This document shows positions 46,010-54,711 of a stretch of 64,000 nucleotides of DNA, one piece after another. How positions within the stretch are numbered: position 1 is the first letter of the stretch; each line of letters opens with the position of its first letter. Below the pieces are notes generated by a model that was not told the origin of the DNA, searched no databases, and saw only the letters and a list, made by a program, of their open reading frames with translations. The position numbers were made by a program, and so were the translations under genes. The stretch spans positions 1-64,000 of the forward strand of contig OMZM01000010.1 in the NCBI GenBank assembly GCA_900315545.1. The letters run 5' to 3'. The stretch is from an uncultured Prevotella sp. (lineage in GTDB: Bacteria > Bacteroidota > Bacteroidia > Bacteroidales > Bacteroidaceae).

Positions 46010-48586
46010 TTATCCGCAGCGCGATGCACCGCAACTCTTACATATCAGGCATCCCTCCTGATATACCAGCGACTCATTTCCGCATGCAGGGCATTTCTGT
46101 CCTTTGGCTTCCGTTCCGTCAGTTACATACTTCTTCAGTGCGCGTTCAACACCGTTTTTCCATGTGTTGATGCTTTCGCTCTGCAGTTGCAGCGAGCTGA
46201 CAAGTTTTATCACGTGGTCTATCGGCATGCGATAGCGTAGCACGCCTGATATGAGTTTGGCATAGTTCCAGTATTCCGGATTAAACTTCTCGCTCAGTCC
46301 TTCCACTGTAGTCTTGTATCCTCGTTTGTTCTCAAACTGGAAGTCATAGCGCTTTGTTCCGTCCTCATTAGTTTGCTTTATAATCTTGCCTTTCGTTACC
46401 GTTTTCGGCAAAACGATACCTTCGTCATCGTCCTGCAAACCAGTAAATATCTCGTATGGATATCCGTCGAGCAGTCCAACGAAAGCCACCCATTTCTCTT
46501 TATTGTTCTGGAAGCGTACTACATCGCACTCGAGCACACTAGGGCGTGTTTCCGTTACGGTAGGATGCTTGCACGGCTTGTCCTCGTTTTCTGCTATATC
46601 GTTGTCGTTTTGCGTTCCTTCTTTCTTCTTGTCGTCTTTCTTCACAGCCACCATTACACCTGCGCGGCTTCCGTCGCGGTAGATAGTACAGCCCTTGCAT
46701 CCCGACCTCCATGCTTCCACATACAGACGGTTGACAAGTTCCTCGTTGACGTCGTTAGGCAGGTTTACCGTTACGCTTATCGAGTGGTCAACCCAGCGCT
46801 GTATTGCGCCCTGCATCTTCACCTTCATCAGCCAGTCTACATCGTTTGCCGTTGCCTTATAGTAAGGTGAGCGTTCCACCAGTTCGTCTATTTCTTCCTG
46901 ACTATAGCGCTTGTCGGTGTCTATGTTGTTTGTCTTCATCCATTGCAGGAACTTCGGATGATATACAATATATTCTTCAAACGAGTCGCCTACTTCGTCT
47001 ACGAAGTCCACATGCACGTTTGTATCATTCGGGTTAACCTTTCTGCGACGTTTATATACAGGCATGAACACTGGTTCTATTCCGCTTGTTGTCTGCGTCA
47101 TCAGCGACGTTGTTCCTGTCGGTGCTATTGTCAGACATGCTATGTTGCGGCGTCCATACTTCACCATATCCTTATACATATCTTCGTCTGCCTCCTTCAG
47201 TCTCAGTATGAAAGGATTGTTTTTCTCGCGTTTGGCATCGAAGACGCTGAATGCTCCGCGCTCTTTCGCCATGACTACCGACGAGCCGTAGGCTGCGAGA
47301 GCCAGTGTGCGGTGCACCTCTACAGAGAAGTCTGTTGCTTCCTGTGTGCCATAGCGCAGTCCCATAGCAGCTATCATGTCGCCCTCTGCGGTTATGCCGA
47401 CACCTGTACGGCGTCCCTTGCCGCTCTTAGAGTAGATTTTCTCCCACAGATGATACTCTGAGTTCTTCACTTCATCCGACTGCGGGTCTTTCTTTATCTT
47501 GTCCATGATGCACTCTATCTTCTCCAGTTCGAGGTCTACAATATCATCCATGATGCGCTGTGCTTTGGCAACATGTTCCTTAAACAGGTAGAAATCGAAG
47601 TAAGCATCCTTAGTGAATGGGTTTACGACGTATGAATATAAGTTTATCGACAGCAGTCGGCATGAGTCGTACGGACAGAGTGGAATCTCTCCGCATGGGT
47701 TTGTAGATATAGTACGGAAGCCCAAGTCGGCATAGCAGTCTGGTATGCTTTCGCGTATTATCGTGTCCCAGAACAGCACTCCCGGCTCTGCGCTCTGCCA
47801 TGCGTTGTGTACAATCTTCTGCCAAAGGTTTCTTGCCTTGATAGTTTTCTCAAAGTCAGGCTTATTGCTGTCTATCGGGAACTGCTGCTTGTAGTCCTTG
47901 TTGTCTATTGCAGCATTCATAAACTCATCGTCTATGCGCACCGATACATTTGCTCCCGTAACCTTTCCTTCGGTCATCTTTGCATCTATGAATGCCTCCG
48001 AGTCCGGATGCTTTATGCTTACCGAGAGCATCAGCGCACCGCGTCTGCCGTCCTGTGCCACTTCGCGCGTACTGTTGCTATAACGTTCCATGAACGGCAC
48101 AAGACCTGTCGATGTCAGTGCCGAGTTGTTCACGGGCGAGCCTTTCGGTCTGATGTGCGACAGGTCGTGTCCCACACCTCCGCGACGTTTCATCAGCTGC
48201 ACCTGCTCCTCGTCTATGCGCATTATCGCGCCGTAAGAGTCGGCATCGCCGTCAAGACCAATTACGAAACAGTTGCTCAGCGAAGCAACCTGGAAGTCGT
48301 TGCCTATTCCTGTCATAGGGCTTCCTGCCGGAACGATATATCTGAAATGGTCAAGCAGCTGGAATATCTCACTTGTTGACATCGGGTTTGGATATTTCTG
48401 CTCTATGCGTGATATTTCGTTTGCCAGACGGTTGTGCATGTCTTCAGGCGACTGTTCGTATATATTTCCGAAACTGTCCTTCATTGCATACTTGTTCACC
48501 CACACGCGGGCAGCAAGTTCGTCGCCGTCAAAATATTTCAGAGAGGCATCAAACGCTTCATCGTAACTGTAAGTCTTGTTTTTCAT
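46010..48586 (-). CDS. nrdJ: Class II (adenosylcobalamin-dependent) ribonucleotide reductase
   Basis: 858 residues in one chain. Class features: VASLSNCFVIG with an active-site Cys, NPCGEIPLCPYDSC with the thiyl-radical Cys, and TIAPTGTTSLM in the barrel. Residues about 825-858 form a zinc-ribbon-like C-terminus (CPACGNESLV, CLICKSCGASRCG). It makes deoxyribonucleotides using B12 and does not need oxygen. No cobalamin riboswitch is visible upstream. Confidence 0.93.
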   Translation of the reverse strand: MKNKTYSYDEAFDASLKYFDGDELAARVWVNKYAMKDSFGNIYEQSPEDMHNRLANEISRIEQKYPNPMSTSEIFQLLDHFRYIVPAGSPMTGIGNDFQVASLSNCFVIGLDGDADSYGAIMRIDEEQVQLMKRRGGVGHDLSHIRPKGSPVNNSALTSTGLVPFMERYSNSTREVAQDGRRGALMLSVSIKHPDSEAFIDAKMTEGKVTGANVSVRIDDEFMNAAIDNKDYKQQFPIDSNKPDFEKTIKARNLWQKIVHNAWQSAEPGVLFWDTIIRESIPDCYADLGFRTISTNPCGEIPLCPYDSCRLLSINLYSYVVNPFTKDAYFDFYLFKEHVAKAQRIMDDIVDLELEKIECIMDKIKKDPQSDEVKNSEYHLWEKIYSKSGKGRRTGVGITAEGDMIAAMGLRYGTQEATDFSVEVHRTLALAAYGSSVVMAKERGAFSVFDAKREKNNPFILRLKEADEDMYKDMVKYGRRNIACLTIAPTGTTSLMTQTTSGIEPVFMPVYKRRRKVNPNDTNVHVDFVDEVGDSFEEYIVYHPKFLQWMKTNNIDTDKRYSQEEIDELVERSPYYKATANDVDWLMKVKMQGAIQRWVDHSISVTVNLPNDVNEELVNRLYVEAWRSGCKGCTIYRDGSRAGVMVAVKKDDKKKEGTQNDNDIAENEDKPCKHPTVTETRPSVLECDVVRFQNNKEKWVAFVGLLDGYPYEIFTGLQDDDEGIVLPKTVTKGKIIKQTNEDGTKRYDFQFENKRGYKTTVEGLSEKFNPEYWNYAKLISGVLRYRMPIDHVIKLVSSLQLQSESINTWKNGVERALKKYVTDGTEAKGQKCPACGNESLVYQEGCLICKSCGASRCG

Positions 48587-48719
48587 TGGTATAATATAAT
48601 ATGTTATAGCTTTAATATGTTTATTTATTTGTAAATCCCTTCATTAAGTACAAGAATAAAAAACCTTCTTTTTAGCAAATACAGGGTCCGTATATAAGCA
48701 TATCGGAATATATTTTTTG

Positions 48720-48750
48720 CAAAGATACAACAATATGTTGATATAGAAAA
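48720..48750 (-). promoter_or_regulatory. Promoter of class II RNR gene
   Basis: On the minus strand TTTT, 19 bp and TATCTTTG (complement of 48720-48727), followed by CAAA. The leader to the start codon would be about 125 nt and AT-rich. Confidence 0.55.
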
Positions 48751-48850
48751 ATCTTTTTTAGGAAACTTGTAAACATTTTTTCGCGAGAAAGTTTCCCAAA
48801 TCGTTCAACTTCGTTATCTGTCAGCGTGTTAGCAATATATCATTAATTAT

Positions 48851-48922
48851 AACCTTAACGGGAACGGGGACGGGAACATTAAAGTTAGCGTTCCAGTTAA
48901 GATTCCCGTTCCCGTTAAGGTT
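48851..48922 (-). terminator. Long hairpin with GGGAAC-type repeats after truncated MFS gene
   Basis: A perfect 18-bp inverted repeat (AACCTTAACGGGAACGGG, 48851-48868, with 48905-48922) flanks a 36-nt loop that itself contains shuffled copies of GTTCC and GTTAA blocks. It lies 30 bp beyond the truncated MFS stop. It may act as terminator or be a small dispersed repeat; no clear T run follows. Confidence 0.5.
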
Positions 48923-48951
48923 AGCGTTTCCGCCCGTGCTCCATAATTCCC

Positions 48952-49488
48952 CTACTCTGGCGGCAGACTTTGGAAATGTCTGGTAGAATATACCTGTAGC
49001 AGATACGCCACGCAAAGCATTACACCTATCTTGTATGCGGCAGCTACGTCGTCGGTAAACAATGTCTTCGACAGCGGTAGTACGACTATCGGCGACAGGA
49101 ATTGTCCGAGATACAACGCAGCCGACAACAGTGGCATTATCAGCCCGACGCTTATACCGAGCACGGCACGCAAAAAGAGCAGCACATATATATTGTCTGC
49201 AAAGAAGCATCCTGCCCCAGACACGACATAGAGCATCAGTCCCGTCGCGGCTATCGTGCGTGTTCGCAGCCGTCGGCTTATCGACATGAAGAAAAGATTG
49301 GTAACTATTATCAGTAAGGCTGGTATGCTTACTATCAGTTGCACCATCATCTCAGGTGCATCAGCAAAATGAGCTTTAATGATTCCCAGTGCCGGGGCTA
49401 TGGCTGCTCCTGCCATAACGGTGAGCAGCGACATCGACAGAATGGTAGCCGTCACCCGATTTGTAACTTCATTTTTATTCATTATCAT
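48952..49488 (-). pseudogene. MFS transporter with internal deletion
   Basis: 178 residues where the family has about 400. Residues 1-120 are the first four helices of an MFS drug-efflux-like carrier (ALGIIKAHF, ISRRLRTRTIAATGLML, GLIMP). They join in frame directly to LLSAALYLGQFLSPIVVLPLS, which corresponds to the last two helices. About 220 residues are missing, so transport activity is unlikely. Confidence 0.75.
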
Positions 49489-49673
49489 TGTGGAGTTATT
49501 TCAGGGAGACGTCCCGCAGCTCTGCCAAGCTGGTTTTACATTATTAATATATTATATTGTGCGTGCAAAGGTACGAAAAACATCCGTAATGCAGAAATGA
49601 AAACAAAAAAAGGATACGTCTGTCATCACGACAGTAGTATCCTCAAAAGAATTAAATTCATTGAAGGTTATAT

Positions 49674-49865
49674 TTATTCAGGCCATGAAAAGTCTTCGTT
49701 ATATGATTCTTCAAAGTATTCGTCGTCTTCTTCGTTCTTTTCCTCATCATCGAATGTATGCTCGTTGGCATCCATCCAGTTATAAGGATTACTTCTTGCA
49801 ATGAAATCCTCAGTAGGAACACTGATTACATCTGTTTGTGGTATTATATATTTATTCTTCTTCAT
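49674..49865 (-). CDS. Small acidic protein of the MKKxYIxP type
   Basis: 63 residues: MKKNKYIIPQTDVISVPTED followed by a very acidic second half (FDDEEKNEEDDEYFEE). It starts 13 bp after the stop of the 1251-residue secreted protein and is presumably in the same operon. Short proteins beginning MKKxYIxP are frequent in Bacteroidales beside secreted or surface proteins; no function is known to me. No signal peptide. Confidence 0.65.
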   Translation of the reverse strand: MKKNKYIIPQTDVISVPTEDFIARSNPYNWMDANEHTFDDEEKNEEDDEYFEESYNEDFSWPE

Positions 49866-49878
49866 CGTTTCGTCAAAT

Positions 49879-52800
49879 TTATTTAATTACAACTTTCTTA
49901 CCGTTTACAATATAGATTCCCTTAGTCAGTGTCCTGCCCATTTCCTCAAGGTTGAGCATGCCAACAGGACGGCCGTCGATGGTATAGACCATGTCGGTCT
50001 CGTATGTTCGTGCCTCTGGAGCGTCTATGCCTGTCGTGTCGCTGTTGGTACCGAACATGATGCTGAACGTGAGTGCAGGGTGTGCGCCGCCGCTTGTCTT
50101 GCAGTCATACCATGAACGGAACGGCAGACCGTTCAGGACTGTGTATTCGTCGTTAAGGCTCAGCGTGTTGAGGAACTTGCCCTGTGCCATGTAGAACGCG
50201 CCTTCTGACTTCGGAACTACTACTCCGCCGAATGTTCCGCAGTGTGTGAACTGATAGTCTACTCCGCTAATCTTGCCCCATGCCTGCTCGCCGGTGAGTA
50301 TTTCCTTAGCCACTGCCTCGTCTGCTGCGTGCGATGCCTTGCGCGGGGTTGCCTTTACAGTGGCGCCAGTCTGCTCTGCCACGAGAGTGATGTTGTCAAG
50401 ACCCGTGTCGTTGTACACCTCAAACAGGTAAGGCACGTTGGCTTCGGACTGCATTATTACCTTGTCCGACTTCAGTGCGCCGAAATATCCTACGGCACCC
50501 GTTTCCAGGTCAGACTTATTAATGCTAAGACAGTTTGTAGTGTTCATGGTGAAGAGCTTGAACTCGCCGCGTCCCTGCTGGTCTTTGTGTATGCCGTCGG
50601 CATCCACAGCAAGGTTGAACGGCAGCATCAGAGTGCCACACTTGGTCTTTTCGTACTTGCCTATGGTTATCTCGCGCTCGTAAGTTACTTTGTTCATTGC
50701 TCCCACACTTATGTCGTATGGTGCGAAGAACGGCGTGCGGTCTCTGAGAACGATATCTTCAGTAGCCATATATCCACCTCCTTCGGCTTTGTAGGCATAG
50801 TTGTCGCCCTCGTGCATCATTTCCAGTGGCAGGTAGAATATCACGTTTCTCCTGTCATTAGGCACATCTTCATTGCTCATCTGTCTTCTGAATGTCTCCA
50901 GACCGTCGTAGCTACCTGTGTTTGTAGAGAATATGAGTGTAGACATGTCGCTGGCATCCATGTAGAGTATGTCTTTGAGGCTTTCGGGTGTCTTTATGCT
51001 GCCGTCGGCTATTTCCTCGAGCATCTTGTCGCGTATCACGCTTACGGGCAGGTAGCCTGCTTCCGGCTCTTCTGTTTTCACCTTCACGCCCCACTTGCTG
51101 TTTACGTGCATGTTTGGAGCCTGATAGTCTATTGCCTCATACAGTTTCTCCCATGTCAGTATCGGCGTGAAGTCCTTAGTTACGAGGGTCAGCTCTATGT
51201 CGTAGTAAGCATACATGCGGTGTTCCGTTGCCCTTGTCGGAGCGATGTTGTAGCGTGGCTCGTCTGCCACGAACAGGTATGCGTGCTTCGACTCGTCTTC
51301 ATACATTTGCAGGCGGTGGAAGTTACCTGCAGGATATCCTATAAGGTAGCCATCCACGCTTGTCTGTGTCTGGTTGTGATAAGTGTCGAGCGTGAAAGGA
51401 TACTTGTGCAGCGTTCTGATCTTCACTCGTTCCGACTCAGAAGTATAGTCGTGGTCGAGCTCGTCGGCGTTGGTGAAGTAGAATGGCTGCGTTCCGCAGA
51501 GCAGAGAGTTAACCTTTTCGGTATAGTCGGCAGGAACTGCCACCGTAGGCTCTGTTATGTCGTACACATTCTTATATATTGCCCTGTCCTTGCTGTCGCT
51601 CAGTCCGTAGTATTCCGAGCCTACTATCATCTGGCGTGCTTCTTTGTTGTATTTGCCGTTGTAGTATGTGTTGTCGAGATACTTAGAGCGTACATTCTTG
51701 AACGAGAACGTGCATGGCATGAAGTCAGACCAGTTCTCCGGCACATAGAATCTGAAGTCGGAGCCGCTCATCGTGAAGTCGGAGATGACGAACGAGTGTG
51801 TCAGTCTCTTCAGCTTGTCTTCTGTTATCTGGCTTTCCGGCAGCGAGTTCTCACATTCTATTTCCACGCTGTTGATGTATGGGTCGAGCGGCTGTATGTC
51901 TAAGTCGAACGTCATCAGCGCACGGTAGGCGTCGCCTTCAGGCAGACCGCTGATTTCAAACTTCACTGCGTCGTTGTTGAAGTCGTTGAACGAGAAGGTT
52001 CCCTTGTTGTTGCTGCTGCTGACTGTGATAGGTGCGAGTGCGTTGCCTTCCTTGTCGTAGGGAGTCAGCGTCCAGTCGCTTGCCGTATATGCAGGCTGAC
52101 TGTTGGTGCGGGTTTTCTGCTCTGAATTCCATGTAGAGCCATTGCCTGATGTACCTGTCTGGGCAACCTTATAGGCATGGAGCTCGTCGTTCCACTCAGG
52201 ATAGACATAATATCTATTGTTTCCTAATCTTATGTGCTTATCTTTGGGGAATGCAAAAATCGTGTATCCGGCTCCAGACACATAGTCTGTATTTCCTGTC
52301 AGTTTTGAGTTTGGTCGATATACGCCAACTGAATAACTAAAAATACCACTTCTATTATACACAAGATACGTATATTCTCCGTCCTGCTCGTGGAAGATTC
52401 TTCCCTTATCGTCTTTTTGCCACAGCTTAGTCATTGTTTCTCCTGGCTGCCGGCGTACGTATCTGCCTGACGGGTGCAGGTAGTAGACTGACGTACCCTG
52501 GCTTGCGTCGTTGTCTATGTTCAGCGTGCTTTGTATGCTGAACATTCCTTCGTTTTCTATAATATTTTCGTTTATTGCGGCACGGTCAGTACCACGATAG
52601 TAGTTCAGTTCGCCGCCCATGATGCGGTAGCCTAAAGGGTCGTGGTTACCGTGAGTGGTTACCACTTCTACAGGTGTCTCTATATAATATGTACCGTTTT
52701 TCAGTGCATAGAATCTCTTGTCTGTTCCGTCGCGGTGGGTTTCCTTTGTTATGGTTGCAGCCGCAGCCACGTCCTCCACCTTGCCGCCGACAACGGAGCC

Positions 52801-53634
52801 CTCGTTGTAGAGCGTCATATCGGCATTGAGTTCCTCTACTTCATGATACTCGTAGGCGTTGTGGTATGCTCCTCCCTGTGTTCTCAGGCGCACGTCGCCT
52901 AATGCCAACATACCGGTCTCGAACGGAACCTCCACATGGCTCTTTGCCGTTGCATCGTTAGTTTCTGGCGTCATATTGACAGGAATGTCGCCGTCGGCAG
53001 AGAAATATACGACGAAGTTTACTATTCTCAGATGTCGTTCTTTCGAACGACCAATTCTTTCAAGTTTGAAATTAAGTACGTTAGTAGCATCTGAAGGGTT
53101 GAGCACTGTTCTGCTAATGTTATATTCCTTGCTATCTTCCCTGCTTGAGCCTACTGTTATACTTGTCAGCTCTGTACTGAAACCGCTTGTTGTCTCGCTG
53201 AATTTACATCCATAGCCAACACTTGCTTCTTCAAAGGTTGAAGGTATATCGTTTTTCAGCGTCATTGTGTATCCGAGAATTCTAAATCCGTCACTCATTG
53301 CAAGCTGATAGAATGCGTCATCACCTGCAACCGCGATTACGAGATTTCCCGAGTCGTCGAAAATCATGTTGCATGCATGCGAGCGCAAATATCCATGAGA
53401 ATTCAATTCAGGATGGTCGCTGACAAAAAATTTCACCGGCGCCTGGTTGTGCCACCACATGGATTTCCAACCCTTTCCCTGATAGAAACCAAATTCCTCC
53501 TCAAGTCCCAAACCTGCAATTAGTCGGCCTGTCTCAGCCGACACCTTTACGTTCTGTGCCGAAATGGTCGACACTGCGAAAGCAAAGAGTAATAATGATA
53601 CTATTGTCCTTAACCTGTTTGTAGTAACTTTCAT
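49879..53634 (-). CDS. Large secreted protein with C-terminal GIYIVNGKK tag
   Basis: 1251 residues with a signal peptide ending TISAQN (about residue 27). No known enzymatic motif is recognised; the sequence is beta-rich with many aromatic residues. Near the C-terminus, VTYEREITIGKYEKTKCG and TLMLPFNLAVD resemble a segment of the protein at 63274, and the end TIDGRPVGMLN to KGIYIVNGKKVVIK is a tag shared with it. A surface or T9SS-sorted protein is likely; function unknown. A TACTTTTGC -7 element lies about 50 bp upstream. Confidence 0.7.
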   Translation of the reverse strand: MKVTTNRLRTIVSLLLFAFAVSTISAQNVKVSAETGRLIAGLGLEEEFGFYQGKGWKSMWWHNQAPVKFFVSDHPELNSHGYLRSHACNMIFDDSGNLVIAVAGDDAFYQLAMSDGFRILGYTMTLKNDIPSTFEEASVGYGCKFSETTSGFSTELTSITVGSSREDSKEYNISRTVLNPSDATNVLNFKLERIGRSKERHLRIVNFVVYFSADGDIPVNMTPETNDATAKSHVEVPFETGMLALGDVRLRTQGGAYHNAYEYHEVEELNADMTLYNEGSVVGGKVEDVAAAATITKETHRDGTDKRFYALKNGTYYIETPVEVVTTHGNHDPLGYRIMGGELNYYRGTDRAAINENIIENEGMFSIQSTLNIDNDASQGTSVYYLHPSGRYVRRQPGETMTKLWQKDDKGRIFHEQDGEYTYLVYNRSGIFSYSVGVYRPNSKLTGNTDYVSGAGYTIFAFPKDKHIRLGNNRYYVYPEWNDELHAYKVAQTGTSGNGSTWNSEQKTRTNSQPAYTASDWTLTPYDKEGNALAPITVSSSNNKGTFSFNDFNNDAVKFEISGLPEGDAYRALMTFDLDIQPLDPYINSVEIECENSLPESQITEDKLKRLTHSFVISDFTMSGSDFRFYVPENWSDFMPCTFSFKNVRSKYLDNTYYNGKYNKEARQMIVGSEYYGLSDSKDRAIYKNVYDITEPTVAVPADYTEKVNSLLCGTQPFYFTNADELDHDYTSESERVKIRTLHKYPFTLDTYHNQTQTSVDGYLIGYPAGNFHRLQMYEDESKHAYLFVADEPRYNIAPTRATEHRMYAYYDIELTLVTKDFTPILTWEKLYEAIDYQAPNMHVNSKWGVKVKTEEPEAGYLPVSVIRDKMLEEIADGSIKTPESLKDILYMDASDMSTLIFSTNTGSYDGLETFRRQMSNEDVPNDRRNVIFYLPLEMMHEGDNYAYKAEGGGYMATEDIVLRDRTPFFAPYDISVGAMNKVTYEREITIGKYEKTKCGTLMLPFNLAVDADGIHKDQQGRGEFKLFTMNTTNCLSINKSDLETGAVGYFGALKSDKVIMQSEANVPYLFEVYNDTGLDNITLVAEQTGATVKATPRKASHAADEAVAKEILTGEQAWGKISGVDYQFTHCGTFGGVVVPKSEGAFYMAQGKFLNTLSLNDEYTVLNGLPFRSWYDCKTSGGAHPALTFSIMFGTNSDTTGIDAPEARTYETDMVYTIDGRPVGMLNLEEMGRTLTKGIYIVNGKKVVIK

Positions 53635-53817
53635 AATCGCTTCACAATGTGTTTAATTCTATATTATTTTTCAATTCGCACGGCAAAAGTATAAAAAATC
53701 CTTAACAACCACCCCCCGACCTGTTAATTATAGTTAACGAACCTTTCTTTTAACAAAAGTAAGATTTATTTAACGCTGCATTTAAACTTCGCCAGCGTCT
53801 GTATTGCTGTCGTCAGG

Positions 53818-53961
53818 ACAAAGAAAAACAGCAGCGATTCTCATCGCGGCTGTTGTCATATTATCAATATGGGTAGATTGTTTTTTAATAATTTGAAAAT
53901 TTGGAAATCAGTCTTACTATCAACTAATGTACAATTAAGAAATTATTTACTACTAATCATC
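53818..53961 (-). ncRNA. Candidate small RNA or attenuated leader
   Basis: A minus-strand promoter (TTTG, complement of 53996-53999; 20 bp; TATCTTTG, complement of 53968-53975) is followed about 120 bp later by a 12-bp stem with one mismatch (53827-53838 with 53843-53854) and a T-rich tract. There is no ORF between. This fits an independent RNA of roughly 140 nt, or an attenuated leader for the 1251-residue protein gene, which also has its own promoter. Confidence 0.4.
53827..53854 (-). terminator. Intrinsic terminator of candidate small RNA
   Basis: Read on the minus strand: AACAGCCGCGAT, loop GAGA, ATCGCTGCTGTT, then TTTCTTTG. The stem has a single A-G mismatch. Confidence 0.7.
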
Positions 53962-54260
53962 ACATGGCAAAGATAATGCATTATTATCAGAAATGCAAAT
54001 TTTCTGCGACTTTTCTTTCGATTTATTTTATTTTTCCGTCAGAAAGCTACATTTTAACACACAAAACAGTGCGTTGCCGAACTTTCGCCAGCAGCATGCC
54101 GGAGAATGAAAGTATAATCAATTTTCGACTGTTTACTGTCGCGAGAGTGCCCGCGAAAGTCGTTACGAAATATTTTTCGGCAAATACGCGAGTATTTCGG
54201 CTTATCGGCTAAGTCGTTGGATATCAGTATTTTGACACCAAAACACGGATTACAGGATTT

Positions 54261-54414
54261 TTACAAGCATCTTGTAATCCTATTACAGATACTCCGTCAC
54301 ACCCTTACAAACACTCTGTAACGATATGACAGCCAACCCGTAATCGTGCAAAAACGTGCAGTTTCCTGCCTCAAACATGCTCTTTGACATTTTTAGCACG
54401 CATGTTTGAGGTCG
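54261..54414. repeat. 22-bp phased array switching half-site type
   Basis: Units start at 54261, 54283, 54305, 54327, 54349, 54371 and 54393, all 22 bp apart. The first four are TTACA/TGTAA type (54283 and 54327 diverged), 54349 is weak, 54371 is a perfect TCAAA-N7-TTTGA and 54393 keeps TTTGA. CCTCAAACATGC (54369-54380) pairs perfectly with 54400-54411. Confidence 0.82.
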
Positions 54415-54524
54415 ATTTTTGCATATTTTCACAGTTTCATGGGCTGTTCCGCATCTATTTGGAGAGTTTTCCCGTGTCAAAATTTTTCATCGTTTTTCGC
54501 CCCGAAAGAAAATCCTGACGAGTT

Positions 54525-54540
54525 TGGCACGGTTTTTGCA
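54525..54540 (+). promoter_or_regulatory. Sigma-54 promoter in element copy 3
   Basis: TGGCACGG-TTT-TTGCA, identical to copy 2, GG at 54526-54527 and GC at 54538-54539. Predicted start near 54551, giving hflX a leader of about 160 nt. Confidence 0.68.
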
Positions 54541-54643
54541 GGGGAAGAAAACATCAGCCATAAAGTCAACCATAACAGCTATGCAGAAACTGCTGAGTAT
54601 AACGTGTTAATTCTTACACTTTACTAAAATTTCTGTGTTTTAT

Positions 54644-54674
54644 TTTGCATTTCAATCTATTTTGCTTACCTTTG
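54644..54674 (+). promoter_or_regulatory. Housekeeping promoter of hflX
   Basis: TTTG (54644-54647), exactly 19 bp, and TACCTTTG (54667-54674) match the Bacteroidetes consensus fully; transcription would start about 30 bp before the start codon. Confidence 0.78.
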
Positions 54675-54711
54675 CGCCTTATTATATATATAATTACTAC
54701 AGAACGACTTA

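Larger units (their letters stand above)
54091..54545 (+). repeat. Long intergenic element, copy 3 (chimeric array)
   Basis: About 455 bp. The left flank (AGCAGCATGCCG, TAATCAATTTTCGAC, TCGCG-agagtgcc-CGCGA) and right flank (CTATTTGGAGAGTTTT, GTCAAAATTTTTCAT) match the other copies. Unlike them, most of its array has TTACA/TGTAA half-sites. Left of it, 53965-54090 holds only the divergent promoter described separately. Confidence 0.85.

Noticed and set aside
48587-48720. Cobalamin riboswitch before the B12-dependent RNR
   Set aside because: The leader is short and AT-rich and lacks the conserved B12-box.
48821-49210. 129-codon minus-strand frame rich in Asn and Val-Pro repeats
   Set aside because: Its repetitive end is just the GGGAAC/GTTAA hairpin read as protein, and the rest is out of frame with the MFS gene.
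50242-51903. 553-codon frame antisense to the large secreted protein
   Set aside because: No start context or domain; the minus-strand frame has a signal peptide, tag and promoter.
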